Assembly: GCA_028532985.1 (NCBI GenBank)
Contig: JANCIK010000003.1
Location: 1,250,001-1,314,000 of the forward strand
Source of the DNA: Stropharia rugosoannulata
Taxonomy: Eukaryota > Basidiomycota > Agaricomycetes > Agaricales > Strophariaceae
Direction of reading: 5' to 3'
Length of the DNA: 64,000 bases
In this document: in pieces, positions 1 to 9,346 of the stretch
Layout: every line of letters starts with the position of its first letter
Numbering within the stretch: the first letter of the stretch is position 1
Position numbers and translations under genes: made by a program
Notes under the pieces: model-generated
Databases searched by the model: none
Told to the model about the DNA's origin: nothing
The model's input: only the letters and a program-made list of their open reading frames with translations

Positions 1-1333
1 CTTTATGACTCTTTGGATGACCTCATTCAGGCTGCAGACGAATATAATGTTGATGACGTCGACAATGATGAAGTAGATCTGATAACTCCTGATGTATTGG
101 AGAAATGTCAAGAGTGTGTGTTTTTTTCCCCTGTATTGCCTAGCTTCTTGACACTATTAAAAGGACTGCACAACGGTTTTCAGCATTCAAAATTCTTATA
201 CAGGTATTGCCTTCGGTGGCACAGGCAATTGAAGATCCTGATATTGATATTGACTCCTACCTAGCACAGGTGTGTTACAATATTTTCACCTTTTACCTGT
301 CTCTTTAATGGTACATTACAATAGCTGCAGAAAGGTGCAAATGATGCTCGTAGTGACGATGTGCGAAGAATCAAAGAAGAACTTGCACTGTGGCTCAATG
401 CGGATTATAAACCAAATCCTCCACTTAATGTGAAATGTAGAAATGACCGTGGAATAAACAATGATGTAACTGGCCGTTTACTATGTCCCATTGAATATGA
501 CTGGGATAATGAAGTGTGAGCACAGTCTTTTTTTGTTTAGCTCATGGGCATGTTTTTTTTAACATACATACATATGCAGGGTCCGTGATCAAATCCGATC
601 TGGTACTTGCAATATTTCTGAGGATTACTTTCTTCGGTGTTTTTATCCATATGGAAAAGGGGATCAAGATAATATTGAGAAAGGATTTCTTCGAAGTGGC
701 TTATTAGTCAAAGTGAGTACATTTCCATGTATGCAACTTTATATTTACTTATACATATTTCTTCTTAATAGACATATTCTAGCATTTTTACATCGCCTTC
801 ATCATCTGATTGCTTTGATGATGAGGATGAAAATGGCTCAGCAAGAAAGAAGCAACGGCTGTCTTCTGAAACAGCCCATAAAAAAGCCACAAAGTGTAAT
901 GTGGCCAATATTCTGGGTATGAACGGACGTGTTACACCACGTTCCATTGCTTATGTAGCTGTTCTGGTAGGTGTTTCAATACTTATATGGGTCAATTGTA
1001 TTCTTACTTTTGCTATGCTAGTTGGCCTTTAATTTGACTGATGCTGGCTATTGGATGGAGTCTTATAATTCATTTGACTTTCAGGCATTATATTTATTGA
1101 TAGTTGAGTTCTTTGAAGCTCCCAGTGGTCCAGCAGCACAAAAGCGTTCACAAAGTTTGCTCAAATGGTGGACCACGTATGTATTTCAAGCATTTTTGTC
1201 TTTCTAGAATATTGACTACATTCTCAATAGACAAATATTTCCCCATCATTCCAATGCATCTACTAATACTCGCAAATCTAGAGAAAAGCTTGCTAGGCAA
1301 AGGGCAATACGGGAAACAACACCACCTATATAA
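1..1333 (+). CDS. DUF6698-like protein, 5' end cut by window edge
   Basis: I recognise this only as a likely member of the basidiomycete family DUF6698; its function is unknown. The frame is open from base 1, so the N terminus lies outside the window. Proposed exons are 1-117, 204-269, from 331 to a GTGAGC donor near 513, then three more exons ending at the TAA at 1331-1333. The spliced product has an acidic N-terminal part, a basic stretch starting KGANDARSDDVRRIKEELA, a conserved-looking core (GRLLCPIEYDWDNE, GFLRSGLLVKTYSSIFTSPS), a short acidic linker, and a C-terminal part rich in aromatic residues (DAGYWMESYNSFDFQALY) ending in a basic tail. The surrounding DNA is AT-rich, unlike the GC-balanced genes further in, which fits an accessory or repeat-rich locus. 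Confidence is high for a gene and moderate for the family. Confidence 0.6.
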
Positions 1334-1491
1334 TATATTTTTAATATTTTTCAATACTTAGTACAGTTTGGTAGTACTTGATAATGTTTTTATGAAAGTA
1401 TTTGGTATTTAATGTAAAGCAAACACACTGTTTGTTGTGAATAAATGTTAACATGGATCAAACTTGAAGTTTAACTTTCCACAGCCTATTT

Positions 1492-2274
1492 GCTGGTAAG
1501 ACACCAGTGGGCAGCACAGCATCAGTAACATACCAGTGGGTAGAACAGTGTTAGTAACATACCAGTACATGGCACAGTGGCAGTAGTGTACCAGTAGGTA
1601 GCATAGTGTCAGTAATATACCAGTACACAGCATAGTGTTAGTAAAGTACTAGTATGTAGAACAGCGTCAGTAATGTACCAGTACATAGCATAGTGTTAGT
1701 AGAGTACCAGTACGTAGAACAGTGTCAGTAATGTACCAGTACGTAGCATAGTGTTAGTAGAGTACCAGTACATAGAACAGTGTCAGTGATGTACCAGTAC
1801 GTAGCATAGTGTTAGTAAAGTACTAGTATGTAGAACAGCGTCAGTAATGTACCAGTACGTAGCATAGTGTTAGTAGAGTACCAGTACATAGAACAGTGTC
1901 AGTAATGTACCAGTACGTAGCATAGTGTTAGTAGAGTACTAGTATGTAGAACAGCGTCAGTAATGTACCAGTACGTAGCATAGTGTTAGTAAAGTACTAG
2001 TATGTAGAACAGCGTCAGTAATGTACCAGTACGTAGCATAGTGTTAGTAGAGTACTAGTATGTAGAACAGCGTCAGTAATGTACCAGTACGTAGCATAGT
2101 GTTAGTAAAGTACTAGTATGTAGAACAGCGTCAGTAATGTACCAGTACGTAGCATAGTGTTAGTAGAGTACCAGTACATAGAACAGTGTCAGTAATGTAC
2201 CAGTACGTAGCATAGTGTTAGTAGAGTACCAGTAGATAGCATAGTGTCAGTAATGTACCAGTGGGCAGCATATC
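1492..2274. repeat. 29-bp minisatellite, 27 units, 58-bp higher order
   Basis: Counting the bases gives 27 back-to-back units of exactly 29 bp (783 bp) with no insertion or deletion between the first and last unit. Units alternate between two types, one with the core GTACCAGTACGTAGCATAG and one with GTACTAGTATGTAGAAC or GTACCAGTACATAGAAC, so the central part repeats with a 58-bp dimer period. The first five and last two units have diverged most (for example CCAGTGGGCAGCA), as expected if unequal exchange homogenises the middle. Each unit carries a near-palindromic GTAC-CA/TA-GTAC core. The array lies 158 bp after the stop codon of the DUF6698-like gene and encodes nothing credible. Confidence 0.95.
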
Positions 2275-2981
2275 TCTTGTAAAGCATAACTTTTTGTAAT
2301 CCATGTTTAAGTTGTAGACAAGTTGTAGACTGAAGTACTTTTTTCTTCATTTTGTCATTTATCACACTCATTTTACAATGATGTTAAAAACCATAATTCT
2401 TCTGCGTAAGTCTTATTTCCGGCCATTTCTTTCCAAATGTCTTATTTGATGCAATTATATTTTTACATTTATCATATATCACAAATATTTCTTTGTTTGA
2501 TAACTGATGTCAGAATTCCACTTAAAAGACATTTTCCATACCAGTTTCATTCACATACATGCTAGTACAACCAATAACTTAAAGTACCATATTGGCCAAG
2601 AATTACAACAAAATTTTGTCGATTATTAAATTGGAGTGGTCGTATAATGTACTTATATATAGTGTTGTAAGATTATCTAAATATTACATGGATTTTGACG
2701 GGTTACATGTATTGCAGAGGCCTTACAAGGCATTCTTCGACCTTATCAATTTTTTCAGTTTTTAGTGATGAGAAGGAGTCATGGATTTCATTTCGCCTGG
2801 GGGTGTGACACGTGTGACTTTGTCTGAGTGAGATGTGTTGCTCGAGATTCGTGATGGCTCACACTTTTTCTGTTCTGACTACCATTACCAACTTTTTAAA
2901 CAATCTTTCGCCGCCAGCTCGCTCTCAAGGATCTACTCTTACGCACACACTGACTCCAACGAGATCTCACTATCTTTTTAC
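2275..2981. other. AT-rich intergenic stretch
   Basis: No coding or RNA feature is supported here. A short direct repeat, GTTGTAGAC, occurs twice just after the minisatellite. The stretch becomes less AT-rich after about 2760 and pyrimidine-rich just before the next start codon, which fits the promoter and 5' leader of the RRM-like gene at 2982. Confidence 0.5.
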
Positions 2982-3920
2982 ATGGCTGCCTCTCTCTCTG
3001 GCCTGTCTGCCTCGGTCACGCGCATCCTCTATCTAACTGGATTCCCAAAGGAACTCAAGACCAAGGACATACAATCTGCTTTCTCAGAGTACGAGTCCCT
3101 CTCCGGCGGCTTTAAAATCAAGTGGAGAGACGACACCAGTCTTCTGATCGTATTTCAAGATGCTGCTGTCGGTTAGTTTCCCTCCTGATCTACTCTTTCA
3201 CCCTTAGACTTCTTATCCGTTCTGTGAGCATTGAGCGCTAACTTGCTATTTCTAGCCAAACGCGCCTACCTTAATACTATTGCATACCCTCCACAAATTC
3301 TGACCTCGTCGGCCACGGGAGTGACAGCAACCATCAGACCTTACGATGGACCCGACGCCCAAGCCGTCATCCAGACCGTGAATGCACGGAGCCAACACAA
3401 CTCAAACGCCTCCAGATCCCATAATATACGAGCGGCCTCCGTGTCCTATCCCACCACTCGCAGCTTATCAGGCTCTAATGGTTATCCTCATAATGGACAC
3501 AACCACCGCAGCAACCTCTCCATGGCTCCTAACGGCCAGCATGTTACTATCCCTGAGAAAACAGAGGGTCAACCCTCGCCCACGTTGCCCTCGCTTCCGT
3601 CGCACCCAACTCTCAATGCGCTCATCAGCTCTTCGCTGGGGGAAGCCGTTGCAGGGACTAATATGAGCCTGCCAGCAGACCCGGCTATCTTGACGACTAG
3701 CTTGCAACAGCAAGCGGACACTATGGGTGGACCCCGAATTGGTGACCCCGGTAAGCGAATGTTGGGGGCAGCGCTCGGTGTCAGGCATCCCAGTCTTGGT
3801 CCCAGAGTTTTGAACAACAGCGGCAGTGGCAGCCCAAGCTCCACCCCGGTGCAAGGCAATGGCGTTGACCATCTCAGGGACATGCAGAGGGCTATGGGAA
3901 GTCTTGTAGTTGCCGAGTAA
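2982..3920 (+). CDS. R3HCC1-like RRM-fold protein
   Basis: Two exons, 2982-3171 and 3256-3920, give 284 residues. The start at 2982 (MAASLSGLSASVTRI) is preferred because homology begins there; the same frame is open upstream to 2835 but that part looks like leader sequence. Residues of about 12-75 (ILYLTGFPKELKTKDIQ, then FKIKWRDDTSLLIVF) resemble the RRM-like region of animal R3HCC1/R3HCC1L, including the typical 'KIKWxDDT' strand. The intron interrupts the domain in phase 1 after DAAV. The rest is low-complexity and rich in Ser, Pro, Asn and Gly, as in RNA-binding proteins. No R3H motif is present in this gene. Nucleic-acid binding is inferred from family likeness only. Confidence 0.6.
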
Positions 3921-4448
3921 ACGGCGCCTTGAGTCTTGACTAGCAGGTCCTCGAGTTAATTCTTTACCTCGTCCTTTCGTTATCTTCCCACAGGCGTTAT
4001 TTTTCTTCCGTTCATTATGTACTTATATAGTGTTATCGTTGTAGTCGGTAAATTCCTTTCACCTTTATCCTTGGCGTCGTCTTACAATTTCTTGATTGCA
4101 AAGACCGAGAAAAGAGCCAGCTGGTATTATTTTTCACTTCCTTTTTTCCATGCCGTTGTTTCTGTGTCTCATTTAATCTCTATAACTAGTACTAAGATGG
4201 TAAACTCTCTTTTCCTCCGGATCATTCAAATACAAAAAGGTCACATACATTGATTTTAACAAATTATTGTCAATTGGTTTGATGGCTTCCAACTTTCCTC
4301 TACGCCTTTATCTATTACACACCTTTGGAGGCTATGAACCACGAAGATGACACAGCTCTTCATTACCTTTCTGACGGTATATATAACGCATGTCACAACT
4401 GCGTTTTGACATTGCTTGATCATTACCTTTCCTGTTACTACCACGACA
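3921..4448. other. Intergenic: 3' UTR and next promoter
   Basis: No gene is supported. Short open frames here have no recognisable domains. The first part probably holds the 3' end of the RRM-like transcript and the second the leader of the beta-trefoil gene. An ATG at 4348 starts a short frame (MTQLFITFLTVYITHV) that ends quickly. Confidence 0.4.
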
Positions 4449-5436
4449 ATGATCCTGCAAAGTGCTTTCGAAGATACGGGTTTCCCTGCAGGCTACTTCA
4501 TCATAAGATCAGTTGCAACAAACAGGTTGTTAGATGTGACTATGGACGATATCGAAGATGGGACACCAATTGCGTTATGGCCGGAAAAAGAGAAATCGTT
4601 GGTAGAAAGTAAGCTCTTTTCCCTGTTGTCGCTCGATTTATGGGTCCCTACAGGACACCCTCAGGTTTCCGTAATCCAGGCACGAATAATCAGGTAGGAT
4701 ACAGTCTTTCTATGCATGTTTTCTGGCGCTTAACGGCCAGTACGCCCCTGACGTCAGGTCTTCTTCATCGACACTTCGGGTGCCTTGTGTTCAAGATCTT
4801 CTGGCCACGCTGTTGACGTAGAAGGTAGAGAATATGCAGTGCAACCTTAAATACGTTTTGATCAACTACATCTTCACCCCTTCAGGAGACCGCCTGGTCT
4901 TGAGACATAGGCGCCCAGTTTCGCTTCCATTCCCCAATGCGTATTCACACCCGCTGCCCAGATTCAAGTACTCTTCCCAAACGGGAGAGATCGCAGTGGA
5001 GTTCGCCTCGGATCCGGCCTACCCCCCACCAGGCACACAAGCCTCTTCCGCGTGGCGGGAAAAGACGTTCCTGTTGACCACCGTTCCGCTTCGGAAGCCG
5101 AAGACGATCATCGACAACGCCGCCGAGTTCATCTCGTCGAACATCTTCGCGCCCATCTCCCTCCTTGCGGGATCCCATGCCCCGCCGCCTGCACGACCAG
5201 ATGAGCTGTTGAATGCGGATATCGATCTGACGGAGGAGGAGATTGTGGACGAAGAGAAGGGGGACGAGGCGGAGATTGATGATTCGGCGGAGTTGGGAAG
5301 GAGGGTCAAAATCGTCACGGTGCCCACGCAGGAGAAGAAGATGATGGACCTGCTGCTCACTGAGAAGGCGCGCAACAGACGGAGGTGGATGGTGACTCCG
5401 CTGAGGACAAAGCAAGCGAAGACGGTATCGCCATGA
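4449..5436 (+). CDS. Beta-trefoil (ricin B-like) domain protein
   Basis: Four exons (4449-4618, 4654-4693, 4758-4824, 4886-5436) join without a frame conflict to give 275 residues. The N-terminal half looks like one ricin-B/beta-trefoil repeat set: GYFIIRSVATNRLLDV, then NNQVFFIDTSGALCSRSSG and HAVDVEGDRLVLRHRRP, where Gln-Val-Phe stands in for the usual QxW signature. No signal peptide is seen, so the protein is probably intracellular. The C-terminal half is unrelated: a Pro/Ser-rich middle, a strongly acidic stretch (DLTEEEIVDEEKGDEAEID) and a basic end. Trefoil domains usually bind sugars or act as scaffolds; no ligand can be named. The first intron is only 35 nt, the shortest in the window, so a slightly different donor is possible. 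Confidence 0.6.
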
Positions 5437-5845
5437 ACACCAACGAGTAAATCCTGTCAAGAGAAGGTCAGTATCTCCGCTCTTCCATGCCCGGAACGCT
5501 TTTGTTCATTTCGTTCATGCTAGGTAAGTGCAAAGCTCTAGGAACTGCTCCAGTTCATTGTCGTTTACGGATTACCAGCGTTCGTATTCCAACTTATTTT
5601 CATCTCAAGCAAATGTAAATATGTACCTCTTGTATTATATCCTTATTCTCCCATTTCTCATACACTTCTACAAGCTTCCACGCGTATCCAGAATTCGTTT
5701 AGTGAGCGCACGCACACTGAGTCATCTTGTGCAAGCCGTTTGCTCAAGCTTTTGGGAGATTGAAGGGGGATTGTTGATTCCAAGTTAAATTGACTGTGCT
5801 TCGCGATTCGTAGTACTCTTACTGCAAAATACGTAGCACAGTGTG
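5437..5845. other. Intergenic stretch before the solo LTR
   Basis: I see no supported gene, only short frames without domains. It holds the 3' end of the trefoil gene and runs into the left target-site copy (GTGTG at 5841-5845) of the LTR. Confidence 0.4.
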
Positions 5846-6113
5846 TGTGACGGACCGCCTACGTCGTCACAAATACATATCTAATCTTATCTTCCTTTTC
5901 TTATATTTCTTTGACATACTAGATTACTCTTCATTTCCTCTCTTTAACCGATCGGACTGAAGCAAATAAAGTACAAACAGACCCGTAGAGTATAAAAGGC
6001 CTTCTGTATCGTAGCTAGAAGGCAGTCTTGAATTCCACAGCTTTACTCTGTCTGGTTTTCGAGGCTCACCCCGTGTGCCGGGACTCGTGAGAATCACGCC
6101 CCGTCACAGTGTG
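5841..6113. repeat. 5-bp target-site duplication around the LTR
   Basis: GTGTG is present at 5841-5845 and 6109-6113, immediately outside the TGTGACGG and CCGTCACA ends. Because the flank reads GTGTGTGTGACGG, the left border could in principle slip by 2 bp. The inverted-repeat ends fix it at 5846. Confidence 0.85.
5846..6108. mobile_element. Solo LTR of a retrotransposon, 263 bp
   Basis: The element begins TGTGACGG and ends CCGTCACA, an exact 8-bp inverted repeat with the TG...CA ends typical of LTRs. It is flanked on both sides by the same 5 bp, GTGTG (5841-5845 and 6109-6113), a target-site duplication of the size left by Ty3 and Ty1/copia integrases. Inside it are AATAAA (5965-5970) and TATAAAAG (5991-5998), which fit LTR promoter and processing signals. 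There is no second LTR and no gag-pol frame nearby, so this is a solo LTR left by recombination. It lies 226 bp before the Wss1 start codon and could supply promoter signals. The intact duplication points to a fairly recent insertion. Confidence 0.92.
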
Positions 6114-6333
6114 ACGGTAAGAAATTTCGGAAATGGTGTTCAATTACACAGTCACGCCACGTGTAGGGTAGACGCGTCTTTCTCATTAAGCTGTCACGCC
6201 GAGCCCGCGCGTTTTGTAACTTACACAGCAGACTTACGTAGGCTTCCATTTTCCTGTTTATAACCTCTCTTCCCATTTCTATTCCCCTAATAATTATACC
6301 TCATACCACCACATACCCTGCATAATAGACGTT

Positions 6334-7696
6334 ATGAGCACTGATACATTCGTCCAATCCTTCGAACACCTGCGGGACAAGCCTAACTCCAGCAAAGCTC
6401 TGCACATGCTGCAACGCATTGCATCGCTAGTGAAGCCTATCATGAGAAAGCGATCATGGGTTCTTCCAGTGTTGGCAGAATTCTTTCCAGATAATCCCAA
6501 CCTACTTGGTGCGTGTCATAATTAATTAACAGGTATCTCGCTGAATAGGTGCCCATTGATCGATCCATCTGATTAGGCTTAAGTATGTGCTGCACTACAT
6601 CGTAGAATTATGTGCGACCTAACGTTGAGTATCAACTAGACGTCAACATGGGCGAAAAGATTCTAGTTCGGCTGAGGCCTCCATATTCTCCGGATACGTT
6701 TCTAGGCGAGGAAGATGTGGTCCAGACAATGTTGCATGAAGTACGCAGTATTTTCAAATTACAGCCCTGTTGATGATTGATTTTAAACAGCTTACGCATA
6801 ACGTTCACGGACCGCACGATGATAAATTCTACAAATATCTGTCCGGGTTACAAGACGAATATGACTCTTTGAAGCGCTCAGGCTATGCTGGTGAAGGCTT
6901 CTTCACTCCTGGGCACCGGCTTGGAACCAACATCTCACATAACGTACCTCCACATTTGGCGCGCGCGAAAGCTTTGGAAGCCGCGGAAAAGAGGCTGAAG
7001 ACATCAAGAGTGCTGGGTGGCAGCGGGAAACTTGGGGGCCCTTCAAGGAACACAGGCTTAAGTCCCCGAGAGCTCGCTGCTCGGGTAAGTCGTTCCGGCT
7101 CTTTCAATGCTTTAGCATGCATTAACCGACATGTTTAGGCGGCAGAGCGAAGGTTGAAAGACGAAAAATCTTGTGTTTCGGGAGTTAATGCTCAACGGGA
7201 GGCGGACAAAGCAGCAAAGCAAAGCTTCAAGAGTAACGTCATTGACTTAACCTTGTATGACGAGCATCACCATAGATCTGGTTCTGATTCGGATGTGATA
7301 ATTGTCGAGAACACACATCCGGTCAGATTTAAAAAAGTGACAAATGCCGCCGCCAGCTCTTCGAAAGATACGAAACGCGGGGTGGCACAGATTCAAAGCG
7401 ATGGTGCTTCCACTGACAACATTGTAGCGGTAGGAACTACTCCTAATGTGAAGGGTAGTCCCAAGTCTGCCACAAAACCTCGACAGCTTGAACATGCCGA
7501 GAATGATCCACTGGAATGGCCTTGCCTGGCATGCACTTTGTTGAACCCTGTTTCTGCGGTGCAATGCGACGCCTGTGGCACGCGAAAAGCTTTGAACAAC
7601 CAAGAGGGATGGTCGTGTTTGGTTTGTGGTGAAGCAGGGATACGTCATGACTTCTGGACATGTTCGTGGTGCGGAAGCGTGAAGGCAAGCAGTTGA
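6334..7696 (+). CDS. WSS1: Wss1-type WLM metalloprotease (DNA-protein crosslink repair)
   Basis: Exons 6334-6508, 6640-6740, 6791-7084 and 7139-7696 give 375 residues. Residues 1-120 form the WLM domain: KPIMRKRSW, then NMGEKILVRLR, then the zinc and catalytic motif HELTHNVHGPH (His91, Glu92, His95, His101). A phase-0 intron falls exactly between Glu92 and Leu93 and splits the active site. A basic Ala/Lys-rich segment follows, then a charged Ser-rich linker containing the SIM-like run VIDLTLY and the hydrophobic-acidic run DVIIVE, candidate SUMO contacts. The C terminus has two RanBP2-type zinc fingers (WPCLACTLLN..CDACG and WSCLVCGEA..CSWCG), as in Wss1. In yeast, Wss1 degrades proteins trapped on DNA together with Cdc48. 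The architecture and key residues are complete, so an active enzyme is expected. Confidence 0.92.
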
Positions 7697-7742
7697 GGAT
7701 GAATCTTTGTTTTGTGATTTAGCTGCTTTAGAAGCCTTCGGT

Positions 7743-9246
7743 TTACGGATTCAGGGTAATACGAAATAATTTGACATCGCTGCATGAACTATGGCTTTCT
7801 ATCGCCTCAAAGAACAATGTGTCGTCAAATCCGAGATTTAATTCTTCAATAACAAGGGATGCTTCTAAAGGCAGCCCGTCAGGTAACTTTGAGGATACAA
7901 GAGATAAAGAACCATTACTCTTTATGTGATCAATAAATCCGTCCAAAGTTTGCCCATTCCTTAAAGTGAGGGCAATCAGTGCTATTTTAGCCGTCTGTGC
8001 TGGACTTGATGTCTTCGATGTCTGTAAGGCAATCTTGAGAGTCGCAACTAGTGCTGGTATAAGAGAAGGTGCAAAAGCCTAAGCATTGTTGATGTAAATA
8101 CTCATGCTATGGAAGAGAAAAGAATGAAATATACTAGGTCTGCTCCCAGGATGATATCTGAGTTAATATTTTGATGCAGTACATTCGACGTCATTTCGCT
8201 ATCTTCCAAAGACTCGAGCCAATCAAGTTTAAGATAGTGTATATCCGGATGAGCGGACGACATGTCTATTAACCTGGTTAATTATAAGCGCGTACATTCT
8301 CCAAGTTTCTTACTGCATGAGAGTTTGATGTTATCTTTGCAACGAGCTAGCACATCATCGTTGACATCTGTTAGCCAACATGACCCTCCTTTTCCTGATA
8401 TCCCTGAAAGCAGCTGAAGGCTGGCGATTATGATACCAAGAAACCCGATTCCAGATCCTAGTTCAAGAACACATTTAGACCTAATGAGATCTGGAGTATA
8501 TGATTGAGTATATCCAATTTGAAAATTTTCGAAAATTTTACTTACCTGGATGCAAAATGAGATACTGTGCAAGGACGAAGCTAGCAAACCATGTCCTCAA
8601 CCCCGTCGTTCCATTCTCAATCACAGTGCGAGATTCAAGGAGTGTAGCTGTGTGACACAATCTTCTGTCTGTTCGGCTTCTATGTGAAGGTGCAAACGGT
8701 GCAGGTCCAGTGGATGGCTTCCAGAAATGAGTTATATAGGATTGTGTTGGAGCACGGTAAAGATAAGGGGTGCCTTTTACACCTATTTGACAGAATGTAT
8801 TGGATGTTGGTTGACTACTACAGACAGAACAGTGCTGATCAGTAAATCCGAGTTGAATACGAAGGGAGAGTTACTCACGATCCCATTGGAAGCATCAGTG
8901 ACATGTAGTAGTCATATATGCGAGAGTCGATGTCAAAGTCGTCATCATCCTAATTTAAGTAAGGCTGCAGTCATAGCATCGTGTTATATGAGCAGCTTGC
9001 CTCTCCGCTATTCTTCAACCTTGTTGAGCCTTCCAGATTCTCTAAAGCCCACTTCCAGAAACGCGTCTGATATTGGACAGAAGGCGGGTAATGTCGATGA
9101 TGTTCATCTGTCAAAAGTTCATTCACTAAAAAGTCGTTCACAAATTTCGGAGAGCATTGAAATGGATAGCGCAGTCTATTGATGGGAGTTAACGCATAGT
9201 AATCGCGTAATAGCGTAAAAAGATGACCGTCCATGGCGGCAGACAA
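7743..9246 (-). CDS. EFM3: EFM3/FAM86-type eEF2-lysine methyltransferase
   Basis: Six exons on the minus strand (9246-9001, 8949-8879, about 8817-8546, 8490-8314, 8265-8135, 8078-7743) give about 410 residues. The N-terminal FAM86 module is clear (LRYPFQCSPKFVNDFL, then YQTRFWKWALENLEG). The Rossmann methyltransferase domain follows: IENGTTGLRTW, the SAM motif VLELGSGIGFLG, the acidic loop LTDVNDDVL and LKLDWLES. In yeast and humans this family methylates a lysine of elongation factor 2. The first intron (8950-9000) uses a GC donor (GAG|GCAAGC). The exon 3 acceptor lies in a TAGTAG repeat, so one residue may be present or absent. The start faces the mS35 gene, with 100 bp between start codons. 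Confidence 0.88.
8522..8539. repeat. 18-bp perfect AT palindrome in an EFM3 intron
   Basis: AAAATTTTCGAAAATTTT is its own reverse complement. It begins 6 nt inside the intron that starts at 8545 on the minus strand, close to the donor GTAAGT, so an RNA hairpin could form next to the splice site. Confidence 0.8.
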
Positions 9247-9346
9247 GTGTTAAGCGTGATATCGAATGGTTGGTCGTGTTTGTTCCAAACATTACTCACG
9301 TGACCGCTCTCAAAATTCCTTCAAATTTTTCCGACGCTCTCCTCTA
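9247..9346. promoter_or_regulatory. Short bidirectional promoter, EFM3 / mS35
   Basis: Only 100 bp separate the divergent start codons of two translation-related genes, so both transcripts must start from shared or overlapping control sequence. The interval contains ACGTGACCGC. No TATA box is visible. Confidence 0.6.

Noticed and set aside
1492..2274. Possible CRISPR array, because units are 29 bp
   Set aside because: Units abut with no spacers, and the host is clearly eukaryotic. It is a simple tandem repeat.
1448..2371. Antisense open frames over the minisatellite (61 and 60 residues, rich in Val, Leu, Thr, Tyr)
   Set aside because: A 29-bp unit rotates through all frames, so these are by-products of the repeat, with no start context, splice partners or domain.
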